From: Massilia varians
Lineage (GTDB): Bacteria > Pseudomonadota > Gammaproteobacteria > Burkholderiales > Burkholderiaceae_D
Length of the DNA stretch: 64,000 nucleotides
Reading direction: 5' to 3'
NCBI RefSeq assembly: GCF_027923905.1
Contig: NZ_AP026966.1
Location: 2,729,001-2,793,000 of the forward strand
The notes under the pieces are model-generated. The model worked only from the letters and a program-made list of their open reading frames with translations, searched no databases and was not told the origin of the DNA. Positions within the stretch are counted from its first letter, which is position 1, and each line of letters begins with the position of its first letter. Of this stretch, positions 1 to 9,143 are shown one piece after another. A program made the position numbers and the translations under genes.

Positions 1-888
1 TTTGAAGAATCGGATGCCGGGTTCCAGGAGCGTGTTCTTGCGCGAAAGGCCCAAATTGAAGCAACTACTGATCGTTTCGGGAAGCGCGATAACCTGGAAG
101 TGTTTAGGAAGGTGAAGAACGACCATGGAGTTTGGGGTCACATCTTCGTTCACGGTAGGGATGTGACTGAAGGTCAGTCCTCTGACGGACTTACCGTCGA
201 ACGCTACCGCTACGAGAGTGTCTCGGTTGAGGCACTCGTCCATGTCGACGGAATTAGCATCGATGTTTCTGCACCCGATTATGATCCGGAGTCGATACGA
301 AATCTCACGAAATTGATCGCGCAGATCGCTCCTAATCTAGAAAACCGAATTCCGATCGAGCACGGGTTTTGCATCGATCGTGCTTTCGTCCGTGACCCAC
401 TAAGTGCTGACCAGGGCGAACAGATCACGATGGTGGCGCGACTGCCAAATCGACCTGATATCCTGTTCAACATGATTCTGGCTGCAGGTACTGAACCGGA
501 TCGGGAAGGTTTGCTCCAACGAGCGGCTGAGTCGAGCACTAGGCTGACTGATGCTCAGTCGAAGCGCGTAAAAACGCTGCGTGCTGAAAAACGGGTTATC
601 GGAGGGATTATCGGTGAGGAACTAGTCGAGCGCTTCCTCGAGAATGAGGGCACGGTGGTCCATAGCTTTTGGTGGGAAGTGAACGGTACCCAAGACAATG
701 TCTTCGTTCCGCATTTGGTATTCAGAATGGACACTGGTCACAGTGATAACGGGCCCGTTCGTTCTTCACTGTCGGATCTTGCGGCACTCCGATTATGGGA
801 CAAGATCGCCTCCAGCATCCGTTTGCGGCCGATAAGCGCTCGGAATGTGACCCAGCACTTACCGCCGCTAAGCCCGACCAAGAAATAA
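1..888 (+). CDS. T6SS immunity protein, Tli4-like (5' end outside window)
   Basis: The frame is open from base 1, so the gene begins upstream; 295 residues are visible. The second half resembles the Tli4 family, immunity proteins that neutralise type VI secretion lipase effectors: a FCIDRAF-type segment, a block of the form LRAEKRVIGGIIGEE, then HSFWWEV, and near the end LRLWDKIASSIRLRP. This assignment is from memory of the family pattern, not a search. The gene is visibly poorer in GC (roughly half) than the genes downstream. It is followed after 89 bases by a PAAR gene on the same strand, which fits a T6SS effector/immunity/tip module whose effector would lie left of the window. An internal GTG at 100 is not needed as a start. 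Confidence 0.6.
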   Translation, partial: FEESDAGFQERVLARKAQIEATTDRFGKRDNLEVFRKVKNDHGVWGHIFVHGRDVTEGQSSDGLTVERYRYESVSVEALVHVDGISIDVSAPDYDPESIRNLTKLIAQIAPNLENRIPIEHGFCIDRAFVRDPLSADQGEQITMVARLPNRPDILFNMILAAGTEPDREGLLQRAAESSTRLTDAQSKRVKTLRAEKRVIGGIIGEELVERFLENEGTVVHSFWWEVNGTQDNVFVPHLVFRMDTGHSDNGPVRSSLSDLAALRLWDKIASSIRLRPISARNVTQHLPPLSPTKK

Positions 889-977
889 CCATTGCCGTCT
901 AAGCTTAGCTGAGTTTCCGCAAACCCAAACACCGCAATTCAGCTACATTCCAGCTTTCCCCCGCAAGGAGAGCGGAC

Positions 978-1286
978 GTGACCCACAAGCGCTTCTATAT
1001 CCGCGCCGGCGCCACCACCACGGCGGGCGGCACCGTCAGGGCTTCGAGCAGTTTCACCACCCTGGACGGCATGCCGATCGCGCGCGAAGGCGATCCGGTC
1101 GACTGCCCCGCATGCGGCGAGCAAGGCGTCATCCAGTGCGTCATGCCGCGCCTTCCCGACCAGTCCGAGGGCAAGGAGTGCGCGCTGAGCGACGACCTGT
1201 GCATCTGCGCCTGTTCGCCCCCGCCCAGGCTGGTCGCCGACCAGTTCCACGACTTCCAGCTCGTCGCCGACAGCCCCACTCCCTAG
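978..1286 (+). CDS. PAAR domain protein (T6SS spike tip)
   Basis: A 102-residue protein starting at GTG, with a good Shine-Dalgarno sequence (AAGGAGAG) just upstream. The N-terminal half has the glycine-rich PAAR pattern (a FYIRAGATTTAGGTV start, then a GMPIAREGDPVDCPACG block with a Cys pair). PAAR proteins sharpen the VgrG spike of the type VI secretion system and can carry effectors. The C-terminal half is rich in Cys and Pro, with no extra toxin domain visible, so it is a stand-alone tip. It lies next to the Tli4-like immunity gene; no other T6SS gene is in the window. Confidence 0.8.
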   Translation: MTHKRFYIRAGATTTAGGTVRASSSFTTLDGMPIAREGDPVDCPACGEQGVIQCVMPRLPDQSEGKECALSDDLCICACSPPPRLVADQFHDFQLVADSPTP

Positions 1287-1321
1287 CGCAACCACCCCGG
1301 CCATAGCCGCGCCTCCGGCCC

Positions 1322-3676
1322 ATGCGCTGCGCGATCCTCGCCTTCGTCGCCGGGGTGTGCTGGCTGCAGACGCGCGCCGAACTGCCGCCACCCGCCCACT
1401 TGGCAGGCGCGCTTGTGGCGGCGCTGCTCTTGTTCACAGTGCGCAAATTCGCCGCGACCCTGCTCGCCGCCGCCATCCTCGGCGTAGCATGGTCGGCCTG
1501 GCTGGCCCACCTCGCCCTGGCCGACGTGCTGCCGCGCGAGCAGGAAGGCAAAGACGTCGCCGTCGTCGGCACCGTCGACAGCCTGCCGCATGAATTCGAC
1601 GGTGGGACACGCTTCAACCTGCGCGTCGAACGGGTCCTGAGCCCGGACGCCACGGTCCCGCAGCGCATCGCCGTCTCCTGGTACGGGCAGCATGCGGCCA
1701 CGGACAGCCAGACGCCTGTGCAGCCCGGCGAGCGCTGGCAGCTGGTGGTGCGCCTGCAGCGACCGCACGGCAATGCCAACCCCTACGGCTTCGACTACGA
1801 AGCCTGGTTGCTCGAGCAGGGCGTGCGCGCCACCGGCTACGTCCGTCCCGCCGGGCCGCGCAACGTCCGGCTCGACGCCTTCGTGCCGCGTCCCGCACAC
1901 GTGGTGGAACGCGCTCGCGCCGCACTGCGCCGCCACATCCTGCAGAACATGGAGGGCAAGCGCTACGCCGGGGTGATCGTGGCCCTGGTGATCGGCGACC
2001 AGCGCGGCATTGTGCAGTCGAGCTGGGACGTCTTCAACCGCACCGGCATCAGCCACCTGGTGTCGATCTCAGGCCTGCACATCACGATGATCGCGGCCCT
2101 GGCGGCATGGGCGGTATCCAGCCTGTGGCGGCGCTCCTTCTTCATCGAGGGCGCCGCCTTGCCCTTGCGCCTGCCGGCCCAGAAGGCCGCGGCGCTCGCC
2201 GGGGCGCTGGTGGCGCTCGTGTACGTGCTGCTGGCCGGCGCCGGCGTGCCCGCGCAGCGCACCTTCTACATGCTGGCGTCCGTGGCGGCCGCATTGTGGT
2301 TCGGGCGGGTGGTGGCGCTGTCGCACGTGCTGTGCCTGGCCCTGGCCGTGGTGGTGCTGATCGATCCCTGGGCCGTGCTGGGGGCCGGTTTCTGGCTGTC
2401 GTTCGGTGCGGTGGCCGTGATCCTGTACGCCAATCTCGGGCGGGTGGAGTTCGCCACCGGATGGCGGCGCACCCTCGGCGCGGCCGTCCGTACCCAATAC
2501 GCGGTGACTGTCGGCCTGGTGCCGCTGACCATGCTGCTGTTCGCGCAGGTGTCGCTCGCCAGCCCGCTCGCGAACGCGGTCGCGATTCCCGTGGTCAGCC
2601 TGTTCGTCACGCCGCTGGCGCTGCTCGGGGCGCTGCTGCCGGCGCCGCTGGCGGGTTGGGTGCTCGGGCTTGCGCACGTGGCGGTCGAACTGCTGGCAGA
2701 CGGATTGGCCTGGCTGGCGGCCAGCCCGCTGGCGGTCGTGAACGCGCCGGCGCCGCAGGCGTGGATCTTCGTGCTGGCGCTTGCCGGTGCCGCGTGGATG
2801 CTGGCGCCGCGCGGCTGGCCGCATCGCTGGGCAGGCCTGGCCGCCTGGGCGCCGATGCTGACCCAGCTGCCGAGCGCGCCGCCTGACGGCAGCTTCTCGG
2901 TAACCGCCTTCGATGTGGGGCAGGGCATGGCCCTGCTGGTCGAGACCGGGCGTCACCGGCTGCTCTACGATGCCGGTCCGCAGTACGGGCCGGGGGCGGA
3001 CGCGGCCGGCCGCATCCTGCTGCCTTACCTGCGCGGGCGCGGCATCGGCGCGCTCGATGCGCTGGTCGTCTCGCACAGCGACGTCGACCACGCCGGCGGC
3101 GCCCGCACCCTGCTCGAGGGCGTGACGGTGGCGCAAGTGCACTCCTCGCTGCCCGGCAGCCATCCGGTGGTGCGCGCCGCGCGCCGTCACCGGCGCTGCG
3201 ATGCCGGCCAGGAGTGGCACTGGGATGGCGTCCGCTTCGAGTTGCTCGGGCCGACGCCGCAGTCCTACCAGGAAGCGGGATTGAAGGCCAATGCGCGCAG
3301 CTGCGTGCTGCGCGTCAGCGCGCTTGGCAAGGCCATGTTGCTGGCGGCCGACATCGAGGCGGCCCAGGAGCTGCAGCTGCTGCAAACCTCGCCCGGCCGG
3401 CTGCGCGCCGACGTGCTGCTGGCGCCCCACCACGGCAGCGGCACCTCGTCCACCGCCGCCTTCCTGGCCGCGGTAGAACCGACGTTCGGCATCTTCCAGG
3501 TGGGCTACCGCAACCGCTACCGCCACCCCAAGAAGGAGGTCTACGAGCGCTACGGCAGCCTGGGCATCCGCAGGCTGCGCACCGACGAATCGGGCGCGGT
3601 GACGCTGCATTTCGGCCAGACGCTGGACGTCGGCGAGTTTCGCAGCGAGCGGCGGCGCTACTGGCACGGCCGCTAG
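1322..3676 (+). CDS. comEC: ComEC/Rec2 family DNA internalisation protein
   Basis: A 784-residue polytopic membrane protein of the usual length for ComEC. Order: N-terminal membrane segments and a DUF4131-like soluble region (about 20-190), the competence membrane domain (about 205-500, with an ISHLVSISGLHITMIAAL block), and a C-terminal metallo-beta-lactamase-like domain from about residue 520 (FDVGQGMALLVE, then HSDVDHAGG near 583 and APHHGSG later). ComEC forms the inner-membrane channel that takes up single-stranded DNA in natural transformation. The metal-binding HSDVDH is intact, so the lactamase-like domain may be active. No SD is obvious before the ATG. The gene stands alone between the PAAR gene and a hydrolase. 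Confidence 0.92.
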   Translation: MRCAILAFVAGVCWLQTRAELPPPAHLAGALVAALLLFTVRKFAATLLAAAILGVAWSAWLAHLALADVLPREQEGKDVAVVGTVDSLPHEFDGGTRFNLRVERVLSPDATVPQRIAVSWYGQHAATDSQTPVQPGERWQLVVRLQRPHGNANPYGFDYEAWLLEQGVRATGYVRPAGPRNVRLDAFVPRPAHVVERARAALRRHILQNMEGKRYAGVIVALVIGDQRGIVQSSWDVFNRTGISHLVSISGLHITMIAALAAWAVSSLWRRSFFIEGAALPLRLPAQKAAALAGALVALVYVLLAGAGVPAQRTFYMLASVAAALWFGRVVALSHVLCLALAVVVLIDPWAVLGAGFWLSFGAVAVILYANLGRVEFATGWRRTLGAAVRTQYAVTVGLVPLTMLLFAQVSLASPLANAVAIPVVSLFVTPLALLGALLPAPLAGWVLGLAHVAVELLADGLAWLAASPLAVVNAPAPQAWIFVLALAGAAWMLAPRGWPHRWAGLAAWAPMLTQLPSAPPDGSFSVTAFDVGQGMALLVETGRHRLLYDAGPQYGPGADAAGRILLPYLRGRGIGALDALVVSHSDVDHAGGARTLLEGVTVAQVHSSLPGSHPVVRAARRHRRCDAGQEWHWDGVRFELLGPTPQSYQEAGLKANARSCVLRVSALGKAMLLAADIEAAQELQLLQTSPGRLRADVLLAPHHGSGTSSTAAFLAAVEPTFGIFQVGYRNRYRHPKKEVYERYGSLGIRRLRTDESGAVTLHFGQTLDVGEFRSERRRYWHGR

Positions 3677-3813
3677 CTGCGCCTGCCCAGCCACGATGCG
3701 GCCGGTGCGCGCCAAGGGCGGGTCCGGTTTGGTGTAGGCATTCCCCTCTAAACCCGGTTCGCGCGCGGGCCGCATTCATTACAATGGCCCATTGACATTC
3801 ACACCCAGGCCTC

Positions 3814-4647
3814 ATGAGCAAACCGCTGCTGCACTTTTCCCACGGGAACAGCTACCCGGCCGGCACCTACGGCCGGCTGTTCCAGGCCCTGGGCGCGCAC
3901 TACGAGCTGCGCGCCCACGACATGTACGGGCACGACCCGCGCTTTCCGGTGGGCGACGGCTGGCCCGGCCTGGTGGACGAGCTGATCCACCAGCTGGAAG
4001 GCTACGAGCGCCCGCCGATCCTGGTCGGCCATTCGCTCGGCGGCATGCTGAGCATGATGGCGGCCAAGCAGCGGCCCGAACTGGCGCGCTGCGTGGTCAT
4101 GCTCGATTCGCCGGTGGTGGCCGGCTGGCGCGCCTTCCTGTGGAAGCTGGTCAAGCGGCGCGGCCTGGGTTCGCGCTTCTCGCCGGCGAAGTTCTCCGAG
4201 CGCCGGCGCAATGTCTGGCCGGACCGGGCGGCGGCCTACCAGCATTTCATCGCCAAGCCGATGTTCCAGGCCTGGGCGCCGGGCGCGCTCGACGACTACC
4301 TCGACCACGGCCTCAAGCCCCATCCGGAAGGGGTGCAGCTGCGCTTCGACCGGGCGGTGGAAACCATGATCTACAACACGCTGCCGCACCACATGGGCGC
4401 CATCCTGCGCGAACCCTATCCGCTGCCGATCGGTTTCATCGCCGGCACCAGCTCGGAGGAACTGCGCCAGGCCGGGCTGGACGCCACGCGCCGCCTGGTG
4501 GGCCGCAACCTGGTGATGATCGAGGGCGGCCATCTGTACCCGCTCGAGAAGCCGCTTGAAACAGCCCGGCTGACGCACGCGATGATCGAATGCCTGCTGG
4601 CGCCGTCGATGCCGGGCAGCCAAAGCGTGTCGGCGGCGGCGGTTTAG
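3814..4647 (+). CDS. alpha/beta hydrolase
   Basis: A 277-residue single-domain hydrolase. The nucleophile elbow GHSLGG places the catalytic serine at residue 74, and a late His in the EGGHLYPLE segment completes the likely triad. The N-terminus (LLHFSHGNSYPAGTYG) is typical of cytoplasmic alpha/beta hydrolases of unknown substrate common in Burkholderiales. A TACAAT -10-like hexamer at 3780-3785 precedes the ATG by about 28 bases. dcd follows on the same strand after a short gap. No substrate can be assigned. Confidence 0.85.
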   Translation: MSKPLLHFSHGNSYPAGTYGRLFQALGAHYELRAHDMYGHDPRFPVGDGWPGLVDELIHQLEGYERPPILVGHSLGGMLSMMAAKQRPELARCVVMLDSPVVAGWRAFLWKLVKRRGLGSRFSPAKFSERRRNVWPDRAAAYQHFIAKPMFQAWAPGALDDYLDHGLKPHPEGVQLRFDRAVETMIYNTLPHHMGAILREPYPLPIGFIAGTSSEELRQAGLDATRRLVGRNLVMIEGGHLYPLEKPLETARLTHAMIECLLAPSMPGSQSVSAAAV

Positions 4648-4684
4648 CGTAAAATCGCGGGATTGATTTTTTGGAATGTCACCG

Positions 4685-5251
4685 ATGGCTATCAAGAGCG
4701 ATAAATGGATCCGCCGCATGGCGGAAGAGACCGGGATGATCGAACCCTTCGAGCCGCGCCAGGTGCGCGAGTCCGATGGCCGCCGGGTCATCTCGTGGGG
4801 CACTTCGTCGTACGGCTACGATATCCGTTGCGCCAACGAGTTCAAGGTGTTCACCAACATCAACAGCACCATCGTCGACCCCAAGAACTTCGATTCGAAT
4901 TCCTTCGTGGACGTCAAGAGCGATGTCTGCATCATCCCGCCGAATTCCTTCGCGCTGGCCCGCACCATCGAGTACTTTCGCATCCCGCGCAATGTGCTGA
5001 CCGTCTGCCTCGGCAAATCGACCTATGCGCGCTGCGGCATCATCGTCAACGTCACGCCGTTCGAGCCGGAGTGGGAAGGCTATGTGACGCTGGAGTTCTC
5101 GAACACCACCCCGCTGCCCGCCAAGATCTATGCCGGCGAAGGCTGCGCCCAGGTGCTGTTTTTTGAATCCGATGAAATCTGCGAGACCTCGTACAAGGAC
5201 CGCGGCGGCAAGTACCAGGGCCAGCACGGCGTGACCCTGCCGAAAACCTGA
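4685..5251 (+). CDS. dcd: dCTP deaminase
   Basis: Deaminates dCTP to dUTP, the first step towards dTMP. The protein (188 residues from this start) matches the betaproteobacterial Dcd pattern throughout: [13 protein letters not shown] at the start, [19 protein letters not shown], the [12 protein letters not shown] block holding the catalytic Glu, and GKYQGQ...GVTLPKT at the end. The frame opens at an ATG at 4676, but the next ATG (4685) gives the N-terminus normally seen in the family and is preferred. thyA and folA lie about 5 kb away on the other strand, so the window holds three steps of thymidylate supply without an operon link. Confidence 0.95.
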   Translation: MAIKSDKWIRRMAEETGMIEPFEPRQVRESDGRRVISWGTSSYGYDIRCANEFKVFTNINSTIVDPKNFDSNSFVDVKSDVCIIPPNSFALARTIEYFRIPRNVLTVCLGKSTYARCGIIVNVTPFEPEWEGYVTLEFSNTTPLPAKIYAGEGCAQVLFFESDEICETSYKDRGGKYQGQHGVTLPKT

Positions 5252-5263
5252 TTCAAATTTTGC

Positions 5264-5296
5264 GCTATCCTGTCAATATTGAATCATATTGATAGC
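5264..5296. promoter_or_regulatory. AT-rich dyad, possible operator
   Basis: An inverted repeat lies between dcd and the cation-efflux gene: TCAATAT and ATATTGA separated by six bases, with outer arms GCTATC / GATAGC interrupted by a four-base bulge on the left. It ends ten bases before the ATG at 5307. In such GC-rich DNA an AT-rich dyad just before a metal-transporter start resembles an ArsR/SmtB-type operator. It could also be a hairpin terminator for dcd, but there is no T-tract. Function is inferred. Confidence 0.35.
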
Positions 5297-5306
5297 TTGA
5301 GATTGC

Positions 5307-5980
5307 ATGGCTGATTGCTGCAGCGGCGGCTGCTCCCCAAGCAAACCGCCGGTCGATCCGCGCTACCGGCGCGTGCTCTGGATCGCACTCTGGGTCAACG
5401 GATTGATGTTCGGCGTCGAGATCGTCGCCGGCTGGGCCGCCGGTTCGGTCGCGCTGCTGGCCGACGCCGTCGACTTCCTCGGCGACGCCGCCAACTACGG
5501 CACCCCCTGTTCGTGCTGGCGCTGGCGCCGATCTGGCGCTCGCGTACCGCGCTGGTCAAGGGCGCTACCATGGGCGGCTATGGGCTGTTCGTGCTCGGCA
5601 CCGCGCTTTGGCACCTCCAGTTGGGTGTCGTGCCGAAGGCGGAAACCATGGGCGTGATCGGTTTCCTTGCCTTGCTGGCAAACTGCGCGGTGGGCGCGCT
5701 GCTATGGGCCTACCGCAACGGCGACGCCAACATGCGCTCGGTGTGGCTGTGCACCCGCAACGATGCGATTTCCAACGTGGCCGTGATGCTGGCGGCCCTC
5801 GGCGTGTTCGGCACCAACAGCGGCCTGCCGGACCTCTTTGTGGCGTCCGTCATGGGCCTGCTGGGCCTGTCGGCTGCGTACTCGGTCATCACGCACGCAA
5901 GGCGCAAGATGCGCGAGATGCGCGCGCCCGCCGCGCCCGCGCCCGCGTCCGCCGCGACGATCGAACTCAAACGCCGCTAG
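5307..5980 (+). pseudogene. cation diffusion facilitator, frameshifted
   Basis: Two overlapping frames together make one cation transporter of about 224 residues. The first frame (from 5307) encodes a Cys-rich metal-binding N-terminus (MADCCSGGCSPSK) and two membrane segments up to DFLGDAANYG. The continuation (LFVLALAPIWRS... to the stop at 5980) lies in the next frame. The switch falls at a run of five Cs (5503-5507): one extra C restores a continuous protein. Members of the family export Zn, Co or Cd. Either the gene is inactivated or the base is a sequencing error; the downstream part shows no further damage, which favours a recent event or an error. Confidence 0.8.
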
Positions 5981-5997
5981 CACGATCGCACCGGCGT

Positions 5998-6024
5998 AAA
6001 AAAAGGGGCTTGCGCCCCTTTTTT
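5998..6024. terminator. bidirectional Rho-independent terminator
   Basis: Stem GGGGC/GCCCC with loop TTGC, flanked by a run of As on the left and Ts on the right, so it can end transcription both ways between the convergent cation-efflux gene and the decarboxylase gene. Confidence 0.9.
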
Positions 6025-6041
6025 CATGCCTTGCGGCTCCC

Positions 6042-8300
6042 TTACGCGTCCTGCATCACGCAATCGACGAAGTAGCCGCGCTTGCCGTCGACCTCGCGCT
6101 TGACCAGGCCGTGCACGTCGGTCTCGAAGCCCGGGAAGCGCTCGTTGAAGTCGCGCGCGAAGCGCAGGTAGTCGACGATGGTCCGGTTGAAGCGCTCGCC
6201 CGGGATCAGGAGCGGAATGCCCGGCGGGTAAGGCGTCAGGAGGATCGCGGTGATGCGGCCTTCCAGTTCGTCGATCGCCACCCGCTCGATCTGGCGGTGC
6301 GCCATCTTGGCGAAGGCGTCGGACGGCTTCATGGCCGGCACCATGTCCGACAGGTACATCTCGGTGGTCAGGCGCGCCACGTCGTACTGCTTGTAGAACA
6401 GGTGGATCTCGGTGCACAGGTCGCGCAGGCCGCGGGTCTCGTAGCGCGGGTTGGCCGCGGCGAACTGCGGCATCACGCGCCACATCGGCTGGTTGCGATC
6501 GTAGTCGTCCTTGAACTGCTGCAGCGCGGTCACCAGGGTGTTCCAGCGGCCCTTGGTGATGCCGATGGTGAACATGATGAAGAAGGAGTACAGGCCGCAC
6601 TTCTCGATGATCACGCCGTGCTCGGCCAGGTACTTGGTCACGATCGAGGCCGGGATGCCGGTGTCGCCGAACTTGCCGTCCAGGGACAGGCCCGGGGTCA
6701 CGATGGTCGACTTGATCGGGTCGAGCATGTTGAAGCCCTCGGCCAGGTTGCCGAAGCCGTGCCAGTCGTCCTCGGCGCGGATCATCCAGTCCTTCTGCTC
6801 GCCGATGCCTTCTTCCGACTCGACGTCCGGGCCCCAGACCTTGAACCACCAGTCCTCGCCGAATTCCTGGTCGACCTTCTTCATGGCGCGGCGGAAGTCC
6901 AGCGCTTCCAGGATCGATTCCTCGACCAGGGCGGTCCCGCCCGGCGCTTCCATCATGGCGGCGGCGACGTCGCAGGACGCGATGATCGAGTACTGGGGCG
7001 AAGTCGAGGTGTGCATCAGGTAGGCCTCGTTGAAGGCGTCCTGGTCCAGCTTGACGGTTTCCGATTCGCGCACCAGGACCTGCGAGGCCTGCGACAGGCC
7101 GGCCAGCAATTTATGCGTCGACTGGGTGGAGAAGATCATCGACTGCTTGGCGCGCGGGCGGTTCTCGCCGATCGCGTGCATGTTCTGGTAGAAGCTGTGG
7201 AAGGCGGCGTGCGGCAGCCAGGCTTCGTCGAAGTGCAGGGTGTCGATCTTCCCGTCCAGCATTTCGCGCAGGGTCTCGACGTTGTACACCACGCCGTCGT
7301 AGGTCGACTGGGTGATGGTGAGGATGCGCGGCTTCTTGTTCACGGCGTCGCGCGCGAACGGATTGGCCTCGATCTTGCGGGCGATCGACTCGGGGGTGAA
7401 TTCTTCCAGCGGGATCGGGCCGATGATGCCGAGGTTGTTCCGGGTCGGCATCAGGAACACGGGGATCGCGCCGCACATGATGATCGAGTGCAGGATCGAC
7501 TTGTGGCAGTTGCGGTCGACCACCACGATGTCGCCCGGCGCGACCGTGCTGTGCCAGACCATCTTGTTCGAGGTCGAGGTGCCGTTGGTCACGAAATAGC
7601 AGTGGTCGGCGTTGTAGATGCGCGCCGCGTTGCGTTCCGACTTGGCCACCGGGCCGGTGTGATCGAGCAGCTGGCCGAGTTCCTCGACCGCGTTGCAGAC
7701 GTCGGCGCGCAGCATGTTTTCGCCGAAGAACTGGTGGAACATCTGGCCGATGGGCGACTTCAGGAAGGCGACGCCGCCCGAGTGGCCCGGGCAGTGCCAC
7801 GAGTAGGAGCCGTCATAGGCGTAATTGACCAGCGCGCGGAAGAAGGGCGGCGCCAGCGAATCGAGGTAGGCCTTGGCTTCGCGGATGATGTGGCGCGCCA
7901 CGAACTCCGGGGTGTCCTCGAACATGTGGATGAAGCCGTGCAGCTCCTTCAGGATGTCGTTCGGGATGTGGCGGCTGGTGCGGGTCTCGCCGTAGATGTA
8001 GATCGGGATGTTCGCGTTCTTGTGGCGGATCTCCTGCACGAAGGCGCGCAGGCCGGTCAGGGCGAAATCGGTTTCCTCGACCGAGCCGCCGCCAAATTCC
8101 TCGTCGTCGATGGACAGGACGAAGGCCGAGGCGCGCGACTGCTGCTGGGCGAACTGGGACAGGTCGCCGTAGCTGGTCAGGCCGAGCACCTCCATGCCTT
8201 CCTGCTCCATCGCGGCCGCGAGTGCGCGAATGCCGAGACCGGAGGTATTCTCGGAACGGAAGTCCTCGTCGATGATGACGATGGGGAAACGAAATTTCAT
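6042..8300 (-). CDS. arginine/lysine/ornithine decarboxylase
   Basis: A PLP-dependent basic amino acid decarboxylase of 752 residues, the size of the CadA/LdcC/AdiA fold-type I group. Order: receiver-like wing domain (about 1-130, FPIVIIDEDF start), the large PLP domain with the Schiff-base lysine in STHKLLAGLSQAS (K397), and the C-terminal domain. The ATG at 8300 is preferred over an upstream TTG at 8312 because GGAG lies seven bases before it. Such enzymes consume a proton and make cadaverine, agmatine or putrescine; the substrate cannot be read from the sequence. It is monocistronic, with a terminator after it. A cationic amino acid permease and cyanophycin synthetase occur later in the window. 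Confidence 0.93.
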   Translation of the reverse strand: MKFRFPIVIIDEDFRSENTSGLGIRALAAAMEQEGMEVLGLTSYGDLSQFAQQQSRASAFVLSIDDEEFGGGSVEETDFALTGLRAFVQEIRHKNANIPIYIYGETRTSRHIPNDILKELHGFIHMFEDTPEFVARHIIREAKAYLDSLAPPFFRALVNYAYDGSYSWHCPGHSGGVAFLKSPIGQMFHQFFGENMLRADVCNAVEELGQLLDHTGPVAKSERNAARIYNADHCYFVTNGTSTSNKMVWHSTVAPGDIVVVDRNCHKSILHSIIMCGAIPVFLMPTRNNLGIIGPIPLEEFTPESIARKIEANPFARDAVNKKPRILTITQSTYDGVVYNVETLREMLDGKIDTLHFDEAWLPHAAFHSFYQNMHAIGENRPRAKQSMIFSTQSTHKLLAGLSQASQVLVRESETVKLDQDAFNEAYLMHTSTSPQYSIIASCDVAAAMMEAPGGTALVEESILEALDFRRAMKKVDQEFGEDWWFKVWGPDVESEEGIGEQKDWMIRAEDDWHGFGNLAEGFNMLDPIKSTIVTPGLSLDGKFGDTGIPASIVTKYLAEHGVIIEKCGLYSFFIMFTIGITKGRWNTLVTALQQFKDDYDRNQPMWRVMPQFAAANPRYETRGLRDLCTEIHLFYKQYDVARLTTEMYLSDMVPAMKPSDAFAKMAHRQIERVAIDELEGRITAILLTPYPPGIPLLIPGERFNRTIVDYLRFARDFNERFPGFETDVHGLVKREVDGKRGYFVDCVMQDA

Positions 8301-8500
8301 GGACAGCTCCAAAAGCGAAGCGCCGTGGTCGGCGGCCGGCCCTGCTGGGTCGGTCCGCCGGCCACGGCACCGGGAAAAAAGAGGAAACGGATTTTCGCAG
8401 AAATCGCGGGCACCGGTGCAATTATTTTGCAGCTTTATCTACGCATTCGCTGCAAGAGTAGCCAGTAGGCGCGCTGCCTGTCGCACACTAGCTTAAAATC

Positions 8501-9139
8501 TCAGTTGGCCAGCCTCCTGCCGACCCGCCGGAACACCTCGGTCAGCGCCGCCGCGCCGAAGGCCGCCAGCAGCGGACCGGCCGAGAACGGCACCGGCTCG
8601 GCCTGGATCGCGGCGAACAGGCCCAGCGTTATCCCGAACGCGGCCACCGCGCTGGTGAGCGTGAGTAGCCAGGTGCGGCGCGACAGCAGGCTGATCGCGG
8701 CCAGCGAGATTGCGATCTGCTGCGCGACCGCGGCGGCGGCCCATTGGCGGTGGCGATGAAGTTCCTTCTCGGACAGGGTGTTCCATGCGCTCGAACTGGC
8801 CTCGAAGCGTTCCGCTTCCTTGCGAATATTGTCCTTCTCGACGCCGTAGCGGCGGATCTCCTCGCGGTAGTGGGCGCGGTCGGTGCCGGGCAGGGCCGCC
8901 GCCAGCTCGGACAGGTTCTGGCGGTTGGTCTTGGCCTGGTAGTGGTTCCAGGCATTGGCGGCGCTGGTCTTGTCGATCGCCGCATTGCTCTTGTACAGGG
9001 CGGCGTTGTTGTGCGAGGCGCTGCCGATGAAGCCGAACATGGTCCCGAGGGTCGCCAGGATGGCGATCAGGACCGCGACCTTGCCGGCGAAGCCGTCGCC
9101 GCCGCGGGTGCCGGGTGTGCGCACTGCCTGGTCGCTCAT
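8501..9139 (-). CDS. DUF4337 membrane protein
   Basis: A 212-residue protein with a hydrophobic segment near the N-terminus (about 20-40), a long hydrophilic helical middle (about 50-135, with NAAIDKTSAANAWNHYQAK and a Tyr- and Glu-rich stretch), and three or so membrane segments near the C-terminus. This layout and the SAANAWNHYQAK-type core match DUF4337, an uncharacterised family of inner-membrane proteins. It lies just downstream of folA on the same strand (4-base gap), so the two may be co-transcribed. No function is known. Confidence 0.8.
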   Translation of the reverse strand: MSDQAVRTPGTRGGDGFAGKVAVLIAILATLGTMFGFIGSASHNNAALYKSNAAIDKTSAANAWNHYQAKTNRQNLSELAAALPGTDRAHYREEIRRYGVEKDNIRKEAERFEASSSAWNTLSEKELHRHRQWAAAAVAQQIAISLAAISLLSRRTWLLTLTSAVAAFGITLGLFAAIQAEPVPFSAGPLLAAFGAAALTEVFRRVGRRLAN

Positions 9140-9143
9140 GGCG

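Noticed and set aside
5500..5510. Programmed ribosomal frameshift in the cation efflux gene
   Set aside because: The C-run is not a classical slippery heptamer and there is no downstream stimulatory structure apparent; a mutation or sequencing error is simpler.
6111..8468. A 785-codon open frame on the plus strand opposite the decarboxylase gene
   Set aside because: The composition is rich in Gly, Val, His, Asp and Arg with no family pattern, as expected for the mirror of a GC-rich gene; the decarboxylase on the other strand is unmistakable.
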